Shown here: positions 9,572 through 18,220 of the stretch, in pieces
How positions within the stretch are numbered: the stretch's first letter is position 1
Layout of the letters: every line of letters starts with the position of its first letter
Assembly: GCF_013213835.1 (NCBI RefSeq)
Contig: NZ_JABSSU010000004.1
Span: 62,001 to 126,000 of the forward strand
Direction of reading: 5' to 3'
Origin: Winogradskyella sp.
GTDB lineage: Bacteria; Bacteroidota; Bacteroidia; Flavobacteriales; Flavobacteriaceae
Length of the DNA stretch: 64,000 nt
Notes under the pieces: model-generated
Database searches by the model: none
Seen by the model: only the letters and a program-made list of their open reading frames with translations
What the model was told of the DNA's origin: nothing
Position numbers and translations under genes: made by a program

Positions 9572-11917
9572 TTAAAAGTCGATATCTATTGAAGTGTCTT
9601 CTTCTTCGGGGTTATCACCAATATCACCTTCATCAACAACTGAGCAGTCTACATTAATTGAAAGTTCCTCAGGTTTCTCAAAATCTTCTTTTGAGACATT
9701 GAGTGTTGTATCTGCATAACAGGCTTTCATATATAAGCCCCAAATAGGTAATGCAACAGAAGCTCCCTGACCGTAAGTAATACTATTAAAATGTGCTGCT
9801 CTGTCTTCAGCACCTACCCAAACACCTGTCACTAAATTTGGCACCATACCCATAAACCAACCATCACTTTGATTTTGAGTTGTCCCAGTTTTACCGGCAA
9901 TTGGATTATCGAATTCATAAGGATATCCTGTCATAATCTCACGATACATGGCATTATATTTATCTACGCCTTTGCTACGAAGTCTTCTGCCAGATCCTGC
10001 TTGTGTCACACCTTCCATAAGATTAACAGTGACATATGCTACTTCTTCACTTAATACATCTTTACTCTCAGGTGCCACTTGGTACAACACAGTTCCGTTT
10101 TTATCCTCAATGCGTGTTACTAATACTGGTTTGTTATAGACACCTTTATTAGCAAAGGTTGAGTAGGCTGCACACATTTCGTAAACGCTAATATCAGGCG
10201 TACCAAGTGCAATTGCTGGTACCGGTAAAATATCTTGTTCTACACCTAATTTCTTTGCCATATCTACCACAGGTTGTGGTCCAATTTCGTTCATTAAACG
10301 TGCTGTAATGGTATTGGTAGAACTTGCTAAGGCGTCTTTTAAGGTCTGTTTACCAGAGTAATTACCATCCGAATTTTTAGTGGTCCATGGCTCTGGATTA
10401 CCAAATTTATTAGCCTCAATATTTAAATGTTTTATTGGGAACGAATCACACGGCGATAGTTGTAATTGATCTATAGCCGTTGCATAAACAAATGGTTTGA
10501 AGGTAGAACCAACCTGACGCTTACCTTGCTGCACCATATCGTATTGAAAATGCTTATAATTCATACCACCAACCCATGCTTTTACATGGCCAGTGATAGG
10601 ATCCATCGACATCATACCAGGCTTTAAGAAAGACTTATAGTAACGCATTGAGTCAATTGGTTTCATTATAGTATCAACTTCACCTGCTTTACCATCTATC
10701 CATTTAAAAACAGTCATTTCAACCGGCTTGTAAAATGATGCTTCTATTTCTTTAGTGGATTTACCTTGATTCTTAAGAATTCTCCAACGTTCGCCACGTC
10801 GCATGGCATTTTTCATTAATTGCTTTACTTCAGACTTACTCAATTCTCTAAATGGTGCAGTTGGGTTTCTATCTGGTGTATTTTGGTGATCAAACTCTGC
10901 TTGCAGTCTTGGCATATGTAATGCAATAGCATCTTCAGCGTGTTTTTGCATGCGAGAATCTATAGTAACGAAAACCTTTAACCCATCTCTATAAATATCA
11001 TATTTGCTCCCGTCTGGTTTTCTATTCTTTTTGTCGCTTGTCCATTCTTTCAAAAAACTTCTTAAATGCTCTCTAAAATAGGTCGCAATACCTTCACGAT
11101 GTGACTCTGGTGTATAATTGAGATCTAACTCTGTATCTTGAAGCGAATCTTTAACTTCTTCAGTGATATAGTCATATTTATACATCTGTGCTAAGACCAC
11201 ATTTCGTCTGTTTTTTACACCTACTGAATTTCTCCTTGGATTATACAAAGACGAGTTTTTAAACATACCAACCAGCATTGCTGATTCTTTCATATCTAAT
11301 TCCTGAGGTTCTTTGCCAAAATATATCCTCGAAGCGGAACGAATGCCATCACCATTATTATTGAAATCGTAAATATTGAAGTACATAGCTATGATTTCTT
11401 CTTTAGTGTATTGCTCTTCTAGTCTTATGGCTATAATCCACTCACGAACTTTTTGAAGTGCTCTCTGGAATTTATTTCTTGATACTTGATCTGTAAATAA
11501 TTGCTTCGCTAATTGTTGAGAAATTGTACTGGCTCCGCCACCACGACCAGCCATAGCTCTTAGTACACCTCTTGCATCTATTCCGGAATGGTCATAAAAA
11601 CGAATATCTTCAGTAGCGATTAGGGCATCAACTAGGTTTTTTGGTAAATCTTCAAAGCTTACAGGAGTTCTATTATCATCATAATAATATTTACCTAGAG
11701 TTTTATTATCGGAAGAAATGACTTCAGTAGCCTGATTGGTTTCTGGGTTTTCTAATCTGGTATGGTCTGGCATTTCACCCAAAAGACCCCAAGATGCCAA
11801 AAGAAATAATAAGACAATGGCCAAAATACCTGCTAAAAACAATGTCCAAAACCAACGTATATATTTCGTAAAATCTAAAGCTTCTGATTTTGCCTTTGTT
11901 GTCTTCTTTTTTGCCAT
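9572..11917 (-). CDS. Penicillin-binding protein 1A, bifunctional transglycosylase/transpeptidase
   Basis: 781 residues. A short cytoplasmic lysine-rich N-terminus leads into one membrane helix (~20-46). The GT51 transglycosylase domain follows, with EDIRFYDHSGID and ASTISQQLAKQLF (~100-150). The transpeptidase domain carries the serine nucleophile in GSTFKPF (~470), the SSTNT motif (~530) and KTGTTQNQSDGWF (~674). The C-terminus is a short acidic tail. It polymerises lipid II and cross-links murein on the periplasmic side. Seven bases separate it from gldH, so ricT-gldH-PBP1A is probably one operon, an order I recall as common in Flavobacteriaceae. The symbol (mrcA/ponA) is left blank because class A naming varies. 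Confidence 0.94.
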   Translation of the reverse strand: MAKKKTTKAKSEALDFTKYIRWFWTLFLAGILAIVLLFLLASWGLLGEMPDHTRLENPETNQATEVISSDNKTLGKYYYDDNRTPVSFEDLPKNLVDALIATEDIRFYDHSGIDARGVLRAMAGRGGGASTISQQLAKQLFTDQVSRNKFQRALQKVREWIIAIRLEEQYTKEEIIAMYFNIYDFNNNGDGIRSASRIYFGKEPQELDMKESAMLVGMFKNSSLYNPRRNSVGVKNRRNVVLAQMYKYDYITEEVKDSLQDTELDLNYTPESHREGIATYFREHLRSFLKEWTSDKKNRKPDGSKYDIYRDGLKVFVTIDSRMQKHAEDAIALHMPRLQAEFDHQNTPDRNPTAPFRELSKSEVKQLMKNAMRRGERWRILKNQGKSTKEIEASFYKPVEMTVFKWIDGKAGEVDTIMKPIDSMRYYKSFLKPGMMSMDPITGHVKAWVGGMNYKHFQYDMVQQGKRQVGSTFKPFVYATAIDQLQLSPCDSFPIKHLNIEANKFGNPEPWTTKNSDGNYSGKQTLKDALASSTNTITARLMNEIGPQPVVDMAKKLGVEQDILPVPAIALGTPDISVYEMCAAYSTFANKGVYNKPVLVTRIEDKNGTVLYQVAPESKDVLSEEVAYVTVNLMEGVTQAGSGRRLRSKGVDKYNAMYREIMTGYPYEFDNPIAGKTGTTQNQSDGWFMGMVPNLVTGVWVGAEDRAAHFNSITYGQGASVALPIWGLYMKACYADTTLNVSKEDFEKPEELSINVDCSVVDEGDIGDNPEEEDTSIDIDF

Positions 11918-11924
11918 ACTAAAT

Positions 11925-12428
11925 CTATTGTGCTTGTTCTACCCTAAAGCCAATGTCTGTTATACCTTTTAATTCGTCAACACCATAAACCTCTCCATTC
12001 TTTCTCATTGCATGTTGTATGGAAACCTTGTAATCTCCATCTTCAGAAAATTGATATGGAGTTTCATATCCTCTGTACCATAACTTATTCTCTTTAACAT
12101 CAGTAAATCCTGCACCTAAAAGCTCACCATTTAGCGCTGCCATTTTGTACTCTAAAGTATCTTTTATAACCTTGCCATTTGGGTGATTTAACTGAACGAT
12201 TAAATATAAGTTATTGAATTCGTAATCGTTAGTATTTCGAAGATTTACATAAAGATTATAATTGTTTATAGTATCTGGTGATTTAAAACTAAAATCTATA
12301 ACCGAATCTTTGTGCCACTTATTAGGAACAGACCTATACTCATCGTATACCGCATTAGAATCGCAACCTGTAATTAAAACTGAACAAACAGCAACTAGAA
12401 GAATTACCCAATTAGTTTTTTTTTGCAT
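11925..12428 (-). CDS. gldH: Gliding motility lipoprotein GldH
   Basis: 167 residues with a lipoprotein signal peptide; lipobox LITGC puts the lipidated cysteine at residue 22. The body (YDEYRSVPNKWHKDSVIDF, later NLYLIVQLNHPNGKVIKDT and GYETPYQFSEDGDY) matches the GldH family of Bacteroidota, needed for gliding and linked to the GldK-GldN/T9SS apparatus in Flavobacterium johnsoniae. Its exact biochemical role is unknown. The first 17 bases overlap the end of ricT and the gene runs into PBP1A. Presence here with sprE further on implies a functional T9SS. Confidence 0.88.
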   Translation of the reverse strand: MQKKTNWVILLVAVCSVLITGCDSNAVYDEYRSVPNKWHKDSVIDFSFKSPDTINNYNLYVNLRNTNDYEFNNLYLIVQLNHPNGKVIKDTLEYKMAALNGELLGAGFTDVKENKLWYRGYETPYQFSEDGDYKVSIQHAMRKNGEVYGVDELKGITDIGFRVEQAQ

Positions 12429-13596
12429 TTTGTTTTTGATTACGATTTCGGTTACGGTTTTTATTTCTGTTCCTATTGTTTTTACGTTTCTTTTTTGATT
12501 TTGGATTATCGAAACGTGTTAAACTGTCTTGACCTACAACGTTTTCAAACTCGGTTTTAGTCTCTTCCTTAATGTCTATGGCATATTCTTCGAGACTAAC
12601 AACTTTTTGTTTTTTCTTGTTTTTAGCAACAATTTCTCTGGCTTGTTCAGCTGTAATGACATGCCAATTCATCCATTCACCTTCATAAGCATACCACATT
12701 AAACCTTTAAAAATATCTGTCTTCTGACAAATAGCAACACCTTTTTCGGTGTATAGTTTTGCATCTGTCTTAGGGAATTCTTTTAATGCATCTAAATAAG
12801 CATCTAGCTCATAATTCAAACAACATTTTAGCTTACCACATTGCCCAGCAAGCTTTAATGGATTTAATGATAATTGCTGATAACGCGCCGCAGAAGTGCT
12901 TACAGATCTAAAATCTGTCAACCAAGTAGAACAACACAATTCTCTACCACATGAACCAATACCACCAAGTCTAGCTGCTTCTTGTCTAAAACCTACTTGA
13001 CGCATTTCAATTCTAGTTTTAAACTCGCGAGCAAAGACTTTTATCAATTCTCTAAAATCTACACGCTCTTCAGCGGTATAATAGAATGTCGCTTTACTTC
13101 CATCACCTTGATATTCGATGTCAGAGATTTTCATCTTTAAGTTTAAATCTATGGCAAATTGACGCGCCTTAACCTTCATAGGTTCTTCTTTGTCTCTAGA
13201 TTTAGACCAAATGTCTATATCCTTTTGGGACGCTTTTCTGTAGATTTTCAGAACATTTTCAGAATCATCAATGTCAATCTTCTTGCGCTTCATTTGTACC
13301 CTAACCAATTCTCCCGTTAAGGTGACCATACCAACATCATGTCCGGATTTTGCTTGAGTAGCAACAATATCTCCTATACTCAGCGTAAGGTTTTCTGTAT
13401 TTTTATAATATGCCTTTCTTCCATTTTTATATCTTACTTCTACACCTTTAAAAGGTTCTTGTCCGTTTGGAAGTGACATGTTGGCTAACCAGTCAAAAAC
13501 AGTGAGTTTATTGCAACTATCTGTGCCACAAGTACCATTGTTTTTGCATCCTTTTGGTTGGCCATCTTTACCAGTTGAGCAACTGTTACAAGCCAT
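12412..13596 (-). CDS. ricT: RicT-like PSP1-domain protein
   Basis: 394 residues. The central PSP1 domain includes FYYTAEERVDFRELIK and FKTRIEMRQVGFRQEAARLGGIG, then the cysteine motifs SCGRELCCSTW and QCGKLKCCLNYE, which in RicT-type proteins help bind iron-sulfur clusters in a complex affecting RNA processing (known from Bacillus). Unusual additions are an N-terminal segment with five cysteines (C3, C6, C17, C23, C28) and a C-terminal tail (~365-394) of Lys, Arg and Asn, likely disordered and nucleic-acid-binding. No ricA or ricF homologue is nearby, so the Bacillus partner scheme may not apply. It leads the gldH-PBP1A operon. Confidence 0.82.
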   Translation of the reverse strand: MACNSCSTGKDGQPKGCKNNGTCGTDSCNKLTVFDWLANMSLPNGQEPFKGVEVRYKNGRKAYYKNTENLTLSIGDIVATQAKSGHDVGMVTLTGELVRVQMKRKKIDIDDSENVLKIYRKASQKDIDIWSKSRDKEEPMKVKARQFAIDLNLKMKISDIEYQGDGSKATFYYTAEERVDFRELIKVFAREFKTRIEMRQVGFRQEAARLGGIGSCGRELCCSTWLTDFRSVSTSAARYQQLSLNPLKLAGQCGKLKCCLNYELDAYLDALKEFPKTDAKLYTEKGVAICQKTDIFKGLMWYAYEGEWMNWHVITAEQAREIVAKNKKKQKVVSLEEYAIDIKEETKTEFENVVGQDSLTRFDNPKSKKKRKNNRNRNKNRNRNRNQKQNAKKN

Positions 13597-13737
13597 AAAA
13601 CTATATATATTAGATCTAGATTATTCACCTAGATTTAAGGATTCGTAATTAATTGAGTAAAGATAGTATTATTTCTTTAGTTAAAATCTTTAACCCTTTT
13701 TAATTTGAAAGACGCTTTTTTAAAGCGCTTAAATCAA

Positions 13738-13968
13738 TCAACTTTCTTTAACTGTAATGATTTTTACAGGACATACATTTGCAGCCTGATTACTTTGCTC
13801 ATAGATACTGTGATCTTTAGACTTCATAGTGTAGAAGCCCTTTTTTTCAAAGGAATGTAGCAGCACAGATTTCCCGTCTTTTTTTGACATCTGAAACTGC
13901 TCTGGTGCAATCTCTACACAGTAATTACAACCTATACATTTGTTGCGTTGAAGCGTGATTACAACCAT
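13738..13968 (-). CDS. Small 4Fe-4S ferredoxin
   Basis: 76 residues. The cluster ligands are in NKCIGCNYCVEIAP (C11, C14, C17 by position) and a distal CPVK near residue 68, the pattern of a single-cluster [4Fe-4S] ferredoxin. The start codon overlaps the stop of the U32-family gene by one base (TAATG), so the two are almost surely co-translated. Its likely role is electron donor or cluster partner of the tRNA hydroxylation protein TrhP. A generic cytoplasmic ferredoxin role cannot be excluded. A weak hairpin at 13713-13727 may end the transcript. Confidence 0.85.
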   Translation of the reverse strand: MVVITLQRNKCIGCNYCVEIAPEQFQMSKKDGKSVLLHSFEKKGFYTMKSKDHSIYEQSNQAANVCPVKIITVKES

Positions 13969-15212
13969 TATACTTCAACTTTGTTTTCAACAATTTTGTA
14001 CAACTTATCTGAAGCGCGAATTCTAAAATCTAAAGGAATCGTTACTGAATCTCCTTTGGTAGCTTTTTTAAGTTTTTCATCATTAACTAACATCTCGTTC
14101 AAGACAAATTCTTTTGCTCCTGTTGTTGGGCCAGTAACTAAAACTGAATCACCAATTTCAAGATCGTAAGCATCAATCTTAAACTCTCCTATTTTAGCTT
14201 TTGGAAAATAGTGTAATCCTTTGCCAAGGTATACTTTTTTCTGAGTGGCATGAGAGCCAGAACCTTTGCTCCATTCGCCAAGTCTTTGACCTAAATAGTA
14301 GCCATTCCAAAAACCTCTATTGTATACTTTTTCTAATTCTTGCATCCAAGAAATCACCTTATCCTTATCATAAGTTCCGTCTGCAATGCTATCTATTGCC
14401 GCTCTGTAACATCCAATAACCTTTGCTACGTATTCTGGTGCACGACCACGACCTTCAATTTTCAGTACCTTAATTCCTGCATCTGCAACCTGATCTAAAA
14501 AGTCAATAGTACATAAATCTTTTGGTGACATAATATACTCGTTATCGAGTTCCATTTCTACACCAGTTTCTTGATCGATAACCGTATATTTCTTCCTGCA
14601 GTTTTGTTTGCAAGCTCCTCGATTTGCTGATGAATTATGCGAGTGTAAACTCATATAACATTTGCCAGAAACTGCCATACACAGCGCGCCATGACCAAAA
14701 ATTTCAATTTCTACCAATTGCCCAGAAGGTCCTTTTATTTGTTCCTTCTCTATCTGCTCAGTAATTTTTTTAACCTGCCGCAAACTTAATTCCCTACTTA
14801 GCACCATGGTATCAGCAAACATGGCGTAAAACTTAACAGTTTCGATATTTGTGATATTGATTTGAGTAGAGATATGAACTTCCATGTCAAACTCTCTTGC
14901 AGTAGCAATGACAGCTTGATCCATTGCAATCACAGCAGTAATTTCCGCTTCTTTTGCACGCTTTATCAAAGTTTTTACAATTGATAAATCATGGTCGTAG
15001 ATAATGGTATTTAAAGTAAGATAGGTTCTTACATTTTTTTCTTTACAACGTCTCGAGATTTCTTCAAGATCATCTAAGGTGAAATTTATTGATGCTCTTG
15101 CTCTCATATTGAGTTGCTCTACACCAAAATATATGGAGTCTGCTCCATTATCTAAGGCCGCTTGTAACGATTCAAAATTACCAGCTGGCGCCATTAATTC
15201 TATATGATTCAT
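13968..15212 (-). CDS. trhP: U32-family protein, prephenate-dependent tRNA U34 hydroxylase
   Basis: 414 residues. It opens with IELMAPAGNFESLQAALDNGAD, the standard U32 start, and carries the U32 signature EIFGHGALCMAVSGKCYMS followed by ANRGACKQNC, giving four cysteines placed to bind a [4Fe-4S] cluster. Members of this length (YegQ/TrhP) are known to make 5-hydroxyuridine at tRNA position 34 by an oxygen-independent route needing prephenate and an Fe-S cluster, although databases still call them peptidases. It lies between trhO (19-base gap) and a ferredoxin (1-base overlap). RlhA, which hydroxylates 23S rRNA, is a longer relative, and the short length favours TrhP. Confidence 0.85.
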   Translation of the reverse strand: MNHIELMAPAGNFESLQAALDNGADSIYFGVEQLNMRARASINFTLDDLEEISRRCKEKNVRTYLTLNTIIYDHDLSIVKTLIKRAKEAEITAVIAMDQAVIATAREFDMEVHISTQINITNIETVKFYAMFADTMVLSRELSLRQVKKITEQIEKEQIKGPSGQLVEIEIFGHGALCMAVSGKCYMSLHSHNSSANRGACKQNCRKKYTVIDQETGVEMELDNEYIMSPKDLCTIDFLDQVADAGIKVLKIEGRGRAPEYVAKVIGCYRAAIDSIADGTYDKDKVISWMQELEKVYNRGFWNGYYLGQRLGEWSKGSGSHATQKKVYLGKGLHYFPKAKIGEFKIDAYDLEIGDSVLVTGPTTGAKEFVLNEMLVNDEKLKKATKGDSVTIPLDFRIRASDKLYKIVENKVEV

Positions 15213-15231
15213 GATTGATTTAGTAAGTTGA

Positions 15232-16320
15232 TTAGTTTTCTTTTACAGAAGATGTTTTATTCATAAAGCTTTCAGAGATATTTCTCAAATCTTTAGTAAT
15301 TCTCAAATGATTAGCTCTACCTTTTTTGAAAATATCATTGCTATTTGCTTGTCCTTTTCTTAATGCTTTCTGCTCTTCGTAAGGTAATTTAATTATCTCT
15401 TGGCAATGTGAAGAACAACAATTATCCATTTTTGCTTTGCAATCATCACATTGAATAAAAAGTAAATGACAAGCTTCATTAGCACAATTCGTATGTGTAT
15501 CGCATGGTGCACCACATTGGTGACATTGCGCTATAACATCATCACTTATACGTTCTGATCTTCGTTGATCGAATACAAAATTCTTACCAATGAATTTATT
15601 TTCGAGTTCTTCTGCTTCAACTTGGCGCACATAATTAATGATTCCGCCTTCTAACTGATAGACGTTTTTAAAACCTTTATGTTTGTAATAGGCACTAGCT
15701 TTTTCGCATCGGATACCGCCGGTACAATACATGACTAATTTTTTATCTTCTTTATGTTCACTTAAATCTTCTTCAATAAGATCTAGAGATTCCCTAAATG
15801 TATCTACATCTGGTGTTATTGCATTTTTAAAATGACCTATTTCACTTTCGTAATGATTACGCATATCTACCAAAACCGTATCAGGATCTTCGATAAGTTC
15901 GTTAAAGCGTTCTGCATTTACATGAATTCCTCTGTTAGTCACATCAAAAGTGTCATCATTTAGTCCATCTGCAACAATTTTATGACGCACCTTTACTTTT
16001 AATTTAAGAAACGCATAATTATCATGCTCTATAGCAATATTTAATCTTACATTTTCTAAAAAAGAAATGGTGTCTAAATGATTTTTGAACGCTTCAAAGT
16101 TTTCAGCTGGTACAGATAATTGGGCATTAATGCCTTCGGAAGCAATATATATTCGACCGAGTACATCAAGCTCATCCCATGCTAAAAACATGTGATTTCT
16201 AAAAAGTTGCGTATTGCCAATTTTGGCGTATTTGTAGAAAGAGATTGTTAAGCGTTCTTTTCCCGCTTTTTCAATTAGTTCTGCTCTTTCTTTAGCGCTT
16301 AAGTTATTGTACAGTTGCAT
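15232..16320 (-). CDS. trhO: Oxygen-dependent tRNA uridine-34 hydroxylase (rhodanese family)
   Basis: 362 residues with three parts: an acylphosphatase-like N-terminal domain (~25-120), a rhodanese domain with active-site loop CTGGIRCEKAS (~198-208), and a cysteine-rich C-terminal domain with ten cysteines between about 265 and 310. This is the architecture of TrhO/YceA, which hydroxylates U34 of tRNAs using molecular oxygen. It heads the trhO-trhP-ferredoxin operon, so the oxygen-dependent and oxygen-independent enzymes for the same modification are transcribed together. A TACCTTTG -7 element lies 66 bases upstream. Confidence 0.9.
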   Translation of the reverse strand: MQLYNNLSAKERAELIEKAGKERLTISFYKYAKIGNTQLFRNHMFLAWDELDVLGRIYIASEGINAQLSVPAENFEAFKNHLDTISFLENVRLNIAIEHDNYAFLKLKVKVRHKIVADGLNDDTFDVTNRGIHVNAERFNELIEDPDTVLVDMRNHYESEIGHFKNAITPDVDTFRESLDLIEEDLSEHKEDKKLVMYCTGGIRCEKASAYYKHKGFKNVYQLEGGIINYVRQVEAEELENKFIGKNFVFDQRRSERISDDVIAQCHQCGAPCDTHTNCANEACHLLFIQCDDCKAKMDNCCSSHCQEIIKLPYEEQKALRKGQANSNDIFKKGRANHLRITKDLRNISESFMNKTSSVKEN

Positions 16321-16385
16321 GCTATACTAATTTTTTAAGGTTAAAGAATTTTTATCCACCTAGATGATCTAGACGTAATTCTTCA

Positions 16386-16393
16386 CAAAGGTA
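16386..16393 (-). promoter_or_regulatory. -7 element of the trhO operon promoter
   Basis: Minus-strand TACCTTTG, an exact TAnnTTTG match, identical to the element before atpB. No good -33 TTTG lies at the expected distance; the nearest T-rich stretch belongs to the hairpin at 16417. Confidence 0.5.
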
Positions 16394-16416
16394 TTCTTTT
16401 TCACATAACTAGCACT

Positions 16417-16448
16417 AAAAAAGCGCCTTGAGATACTCTCAGGCGCTT
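16417..16448 (-). terminator. Orphan terminator-like hairpin between divergent genes
   Basis: AAGCGCCT (16421-16428) pairs with AGGCGCTT (16441-16448), with GAGA/TCTC extending the stem. On the minus strand it is followed by six T. Because trhO and recA diverge, it ends neither gene. Confidence 0.6.
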
Positions 16449-16466
16449 CTTTAATCACTAACTTAA

Positions 16467-16511
16467 ACTAATCAAAAAGAGCTTTTTTGTAAAAGATTAG
16501 TCAAATCTTTT
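16467..16511 (+). other. Pair of mutually exclusive hairpins
   Basis: ACTAATC (16467-16473) can pair with GATTAGT (16495-16501). Alternatively AAAAGATT (16491-16498) pairs with AATCTTTT (16504-16511). The two structures share bases 16495-16498 and cannot coexist, as in attenuators or small-RNA ends. They lie upstream of the recA promoter, so they are not in the recA leader. Confidence 0.4.
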
Positions 16512-16622
16512 TTGAAAATCGTTAAAGCAAATACATCACGTTTGTTTAACTACTTTTTCTTAGCAATTTTTTCCTTTTTCAAATAGTAGATGTAAAAAGT
16601 ATAAAATGGTTGCGTCTTAAAA

Positions 16623-16652
16623 TTGAAAAAAATAAAATAAGTGGTATTTTTG
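16623..16652 (+). promoter_or_regulatory. recA promoter
   Basis: TTG (16623-16625), 19 bases, TATTTTTG (16645-16652), a full Bacteroidota consensus. Transcription would start near 16660, leaving a ~23-base leader. No LexA-like palindrome was recognised. Confidence 0.75.
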
Positions 16653-16682
16653 AGTACATTTTAACAAAGAAAAAAGAAGACA

Positions 16683-17684
16683 ATGAGTAGTGAAAAAGAT
16701 GCAAAATTAAAAGCACTTAAGTTAACCCTAGATAAACTAGACAAAGCATACGGAAAAGGCACTGTAATGAAAATGAGTGATCAAGCGATTGAAGATGTTG
16801 ATGCCATTTCATCAGGATCTTTAGGCCTTGATATTGCATTAGGAGTTGGTGGTTACCCTAGAGGTCGAGTTATTGAAATTTATGGCCCAGAATCTTCCGG
16901 TAAAACAACTTTAACTTTACATGCTATTGCAGAAGCTCAAAAAGCTGGTGGTATAGCTGCCTTTATTGATGCAGAACATGCGTTTGATCGTTTTTATGCT
17001 GAAAAACTTGGTGTTGATTTAGAAAATCTAATTATTTCTCAACCTGATAATGGAGAACAGGCTTTAGAAATTGCAGATAACTTAGTAAGATCTGGCGCAA
17101 TTGATATTGTTGTTGTCGATTCTGTTGCTGCTTTGACACCCAAAAGTGAAATTGAAGGTGAAATGGGAGATTCTAAAATGGGACTTCATGCACGTTTGAT
17201 GTCTCAAGCTTTAAGAAAGCTTACGGCTTCCATTAGTAAAACTAACTGTACCATGATCTTCATTAACCAATTACGTGAAAAAATTGGTGTAATGTTTGGT
17301 AACCCTGAAACAACAACTGGTGGTAATGCATTAAAATTCTATGCTTCTGTCCGTTTAGACATTAGACGTTCTACTCAAATTAAAAGTAGCAATGGAGATG
17401 TAATGGGTAATAAAACAAGAGTAAAGGTTGTAAAAAATAAAGTAGCACCACCATTTAGAACAGCAGAATTTGATATTATGTATGGTGAAGGTGTTTCTAA
17501 AGTTGGTGAAATTCTTGATATTGCTGTTGAGCACGATATTGTAAAGAAAAGTGGTTCTTGGTTTAGCTACGAAGACACTAAGCTAGGACAAGGTCGTGAT
17601 GCTGTTAAATCCTTGATTAAGGATAATCCTGATTTAATGGATGAACTCGAAGAAAAAGTTAGACAAATTGTAAATGAACAATAA
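16683..17684 (+). CDS. recA: Recombinase RecA
   Basis: 333 residues, standard length. Walker [10 protein letters not shown] lies at ~68-76, the Walker B strand [10 protein letters not shown] near 142, loop L1 in [22 protein letters not shown] and the L2 region around [10 protein letters not shown]. It forms ATP-dependent filaments on single-stranded DNA for homologous recombination, and works downstream of DprA (at 23-24 kb) in transformation. It has its own promoter and is followed by a strong intrinsic terminator, so it is monocistronic. Confidence 0.99.
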   Translation: MSSEKDAKLKALKLTLDKLDKAYGKGTVMKMSDQAIEDVDAISSGSLGLDIALGVGGYPRGRVIEIYGPESSGKTTLTLHAIAEAQKAGGIAAFIDAEHAFDRFYAEKLGVDLENLIISQPDNGEQALEIADNLVRSGAIDIVVVDSVAALTPKSEIEGEMGDSKMGLHARLMSQALRKLTASISKTNCTMIFINQLREKIGVMFGNPETTTGGNALKFYASVRLDIRRSTQIKSSNGDVMGNKTRVKVVKNKVAPPFRTAEFDIMYGEGVSKVGEILDIAVEHDIVKKSGSWFSYEDTKLGQGRDAVKSLIKDNPDLMDELEEKVRQIVNEQ

Positions 17685-17693
17685 ACGAAAAAT

Positions 17694-17721
17694 AAAAATC
17701 CTGAATAATTCAGGATTTTTT
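17694..17721 (+). terminator. recA terminator
   Basis: AAAAATCCTGAA (17694-17705), loop TAA, TTCAGGATTTTT (17709-17720), continuing into a T-rich run. A perfect 12-bp stem starting ten bases after the recA stop. Confidence 0.9.
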
Positions 17722-17785
17722 TATTTTTTGACGCAACCCTTTTATACTTTCTGCATCTAGAAGGTGTAATATTATGTAAAAAGAC

Positions 17786-18196
17786 ATGAAAAGGTATCTG
17801 TTATTAATGATTTTGACATTGGCATTGTGCACTTCTTGTAGTTTAGACAATGACAATTCAGCTGAGTTTTACATTGAAGTTATGCCTGTACAAAGTGTTG
17901 AAATTCCGGAAGAATTTGTACAAGGTGAAACGTATGAAATATTTATGACTTATATAAGGCCAAGTACATGCCACGTATTCAATAACCTTGTATTTGACAT
18001 ACAGAACCATGAGAGAACAGTGACAATTTTAAATACTGTTTATCCTCAAGAAGAATGTAGTTTTGAGGCGGAAGAAGAAACTATTAGTTTTGAATTAACT
18101 GTTTCTGGTACAGAGACATATTTATTCAAATTTTTTCAAGGTACTGTAGAAGGAGTAGACCATTATCACTTAGTTGAAGTGCCGGTGGTAGAATAA
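17786..18196 (+). CDS. Small lipoprotein of unknown function
   Basis: 136 residues with signal peptide and lipobox LCTSC (lipidated cysteine 18). The mature part is beta-rich and acidic (FYIEVMPVQSVEIPEEFVQGETYEI, later STCHVFNNLVFDIQNHERTV), with a lone pair of cysteines around 73 and 93 that may form a disulfide. No family recognised. It starts 24 bases before the sigma factor gene, so it may be cotranscribed with the sigma/anti-sigma pair and act in the same envelope process, perhaps as a sensor or a product of the pathway. That link rests on position only. Confidence 0.75.
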   Translation: MKRYLLLMILTLALCTSCSLDNDNSAEFYIEVMPVQSVEIPEEFVQGETYEIFMTYIRPSTCHVFNNLVFDIQNHERTVTILNTVYPQEECSFEAEEETISFELTVSGTETYLFKFFQGTVEGVDHYHLVEVPVVE

Positions 18197-18220
18197 AATT
18201 AACTAACTAACCAATACAAT

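Larger units (their letters stand above)
16321..16682. other. Divergent trhO/recA intergenic region
   Basis: 362 bases between two outward-reading genes. It holds the trhO -7 element (16386-16393), a strong terminator-like hairpin (16417-16448), two mutually exclusive hairpins (16467-16511) and the recA promoter (16623-16652). No open frame of note. The hairpins have no adjacent gene to terminate, so an unannotated small RNA is possible. Confidence 0.6.

Noticed and set aside
13713..13727. CGCTTTTTTAAAGCG hairpin after the ferredoxin gene as terminator
   Set aside because: Stem is short and AT-rich with no clear T run; mentioned in the gene entry but not called.
16683..17684. SOS box upstream of recA
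   Set aside because: No LexA-like palindrome recognised near the promoter.
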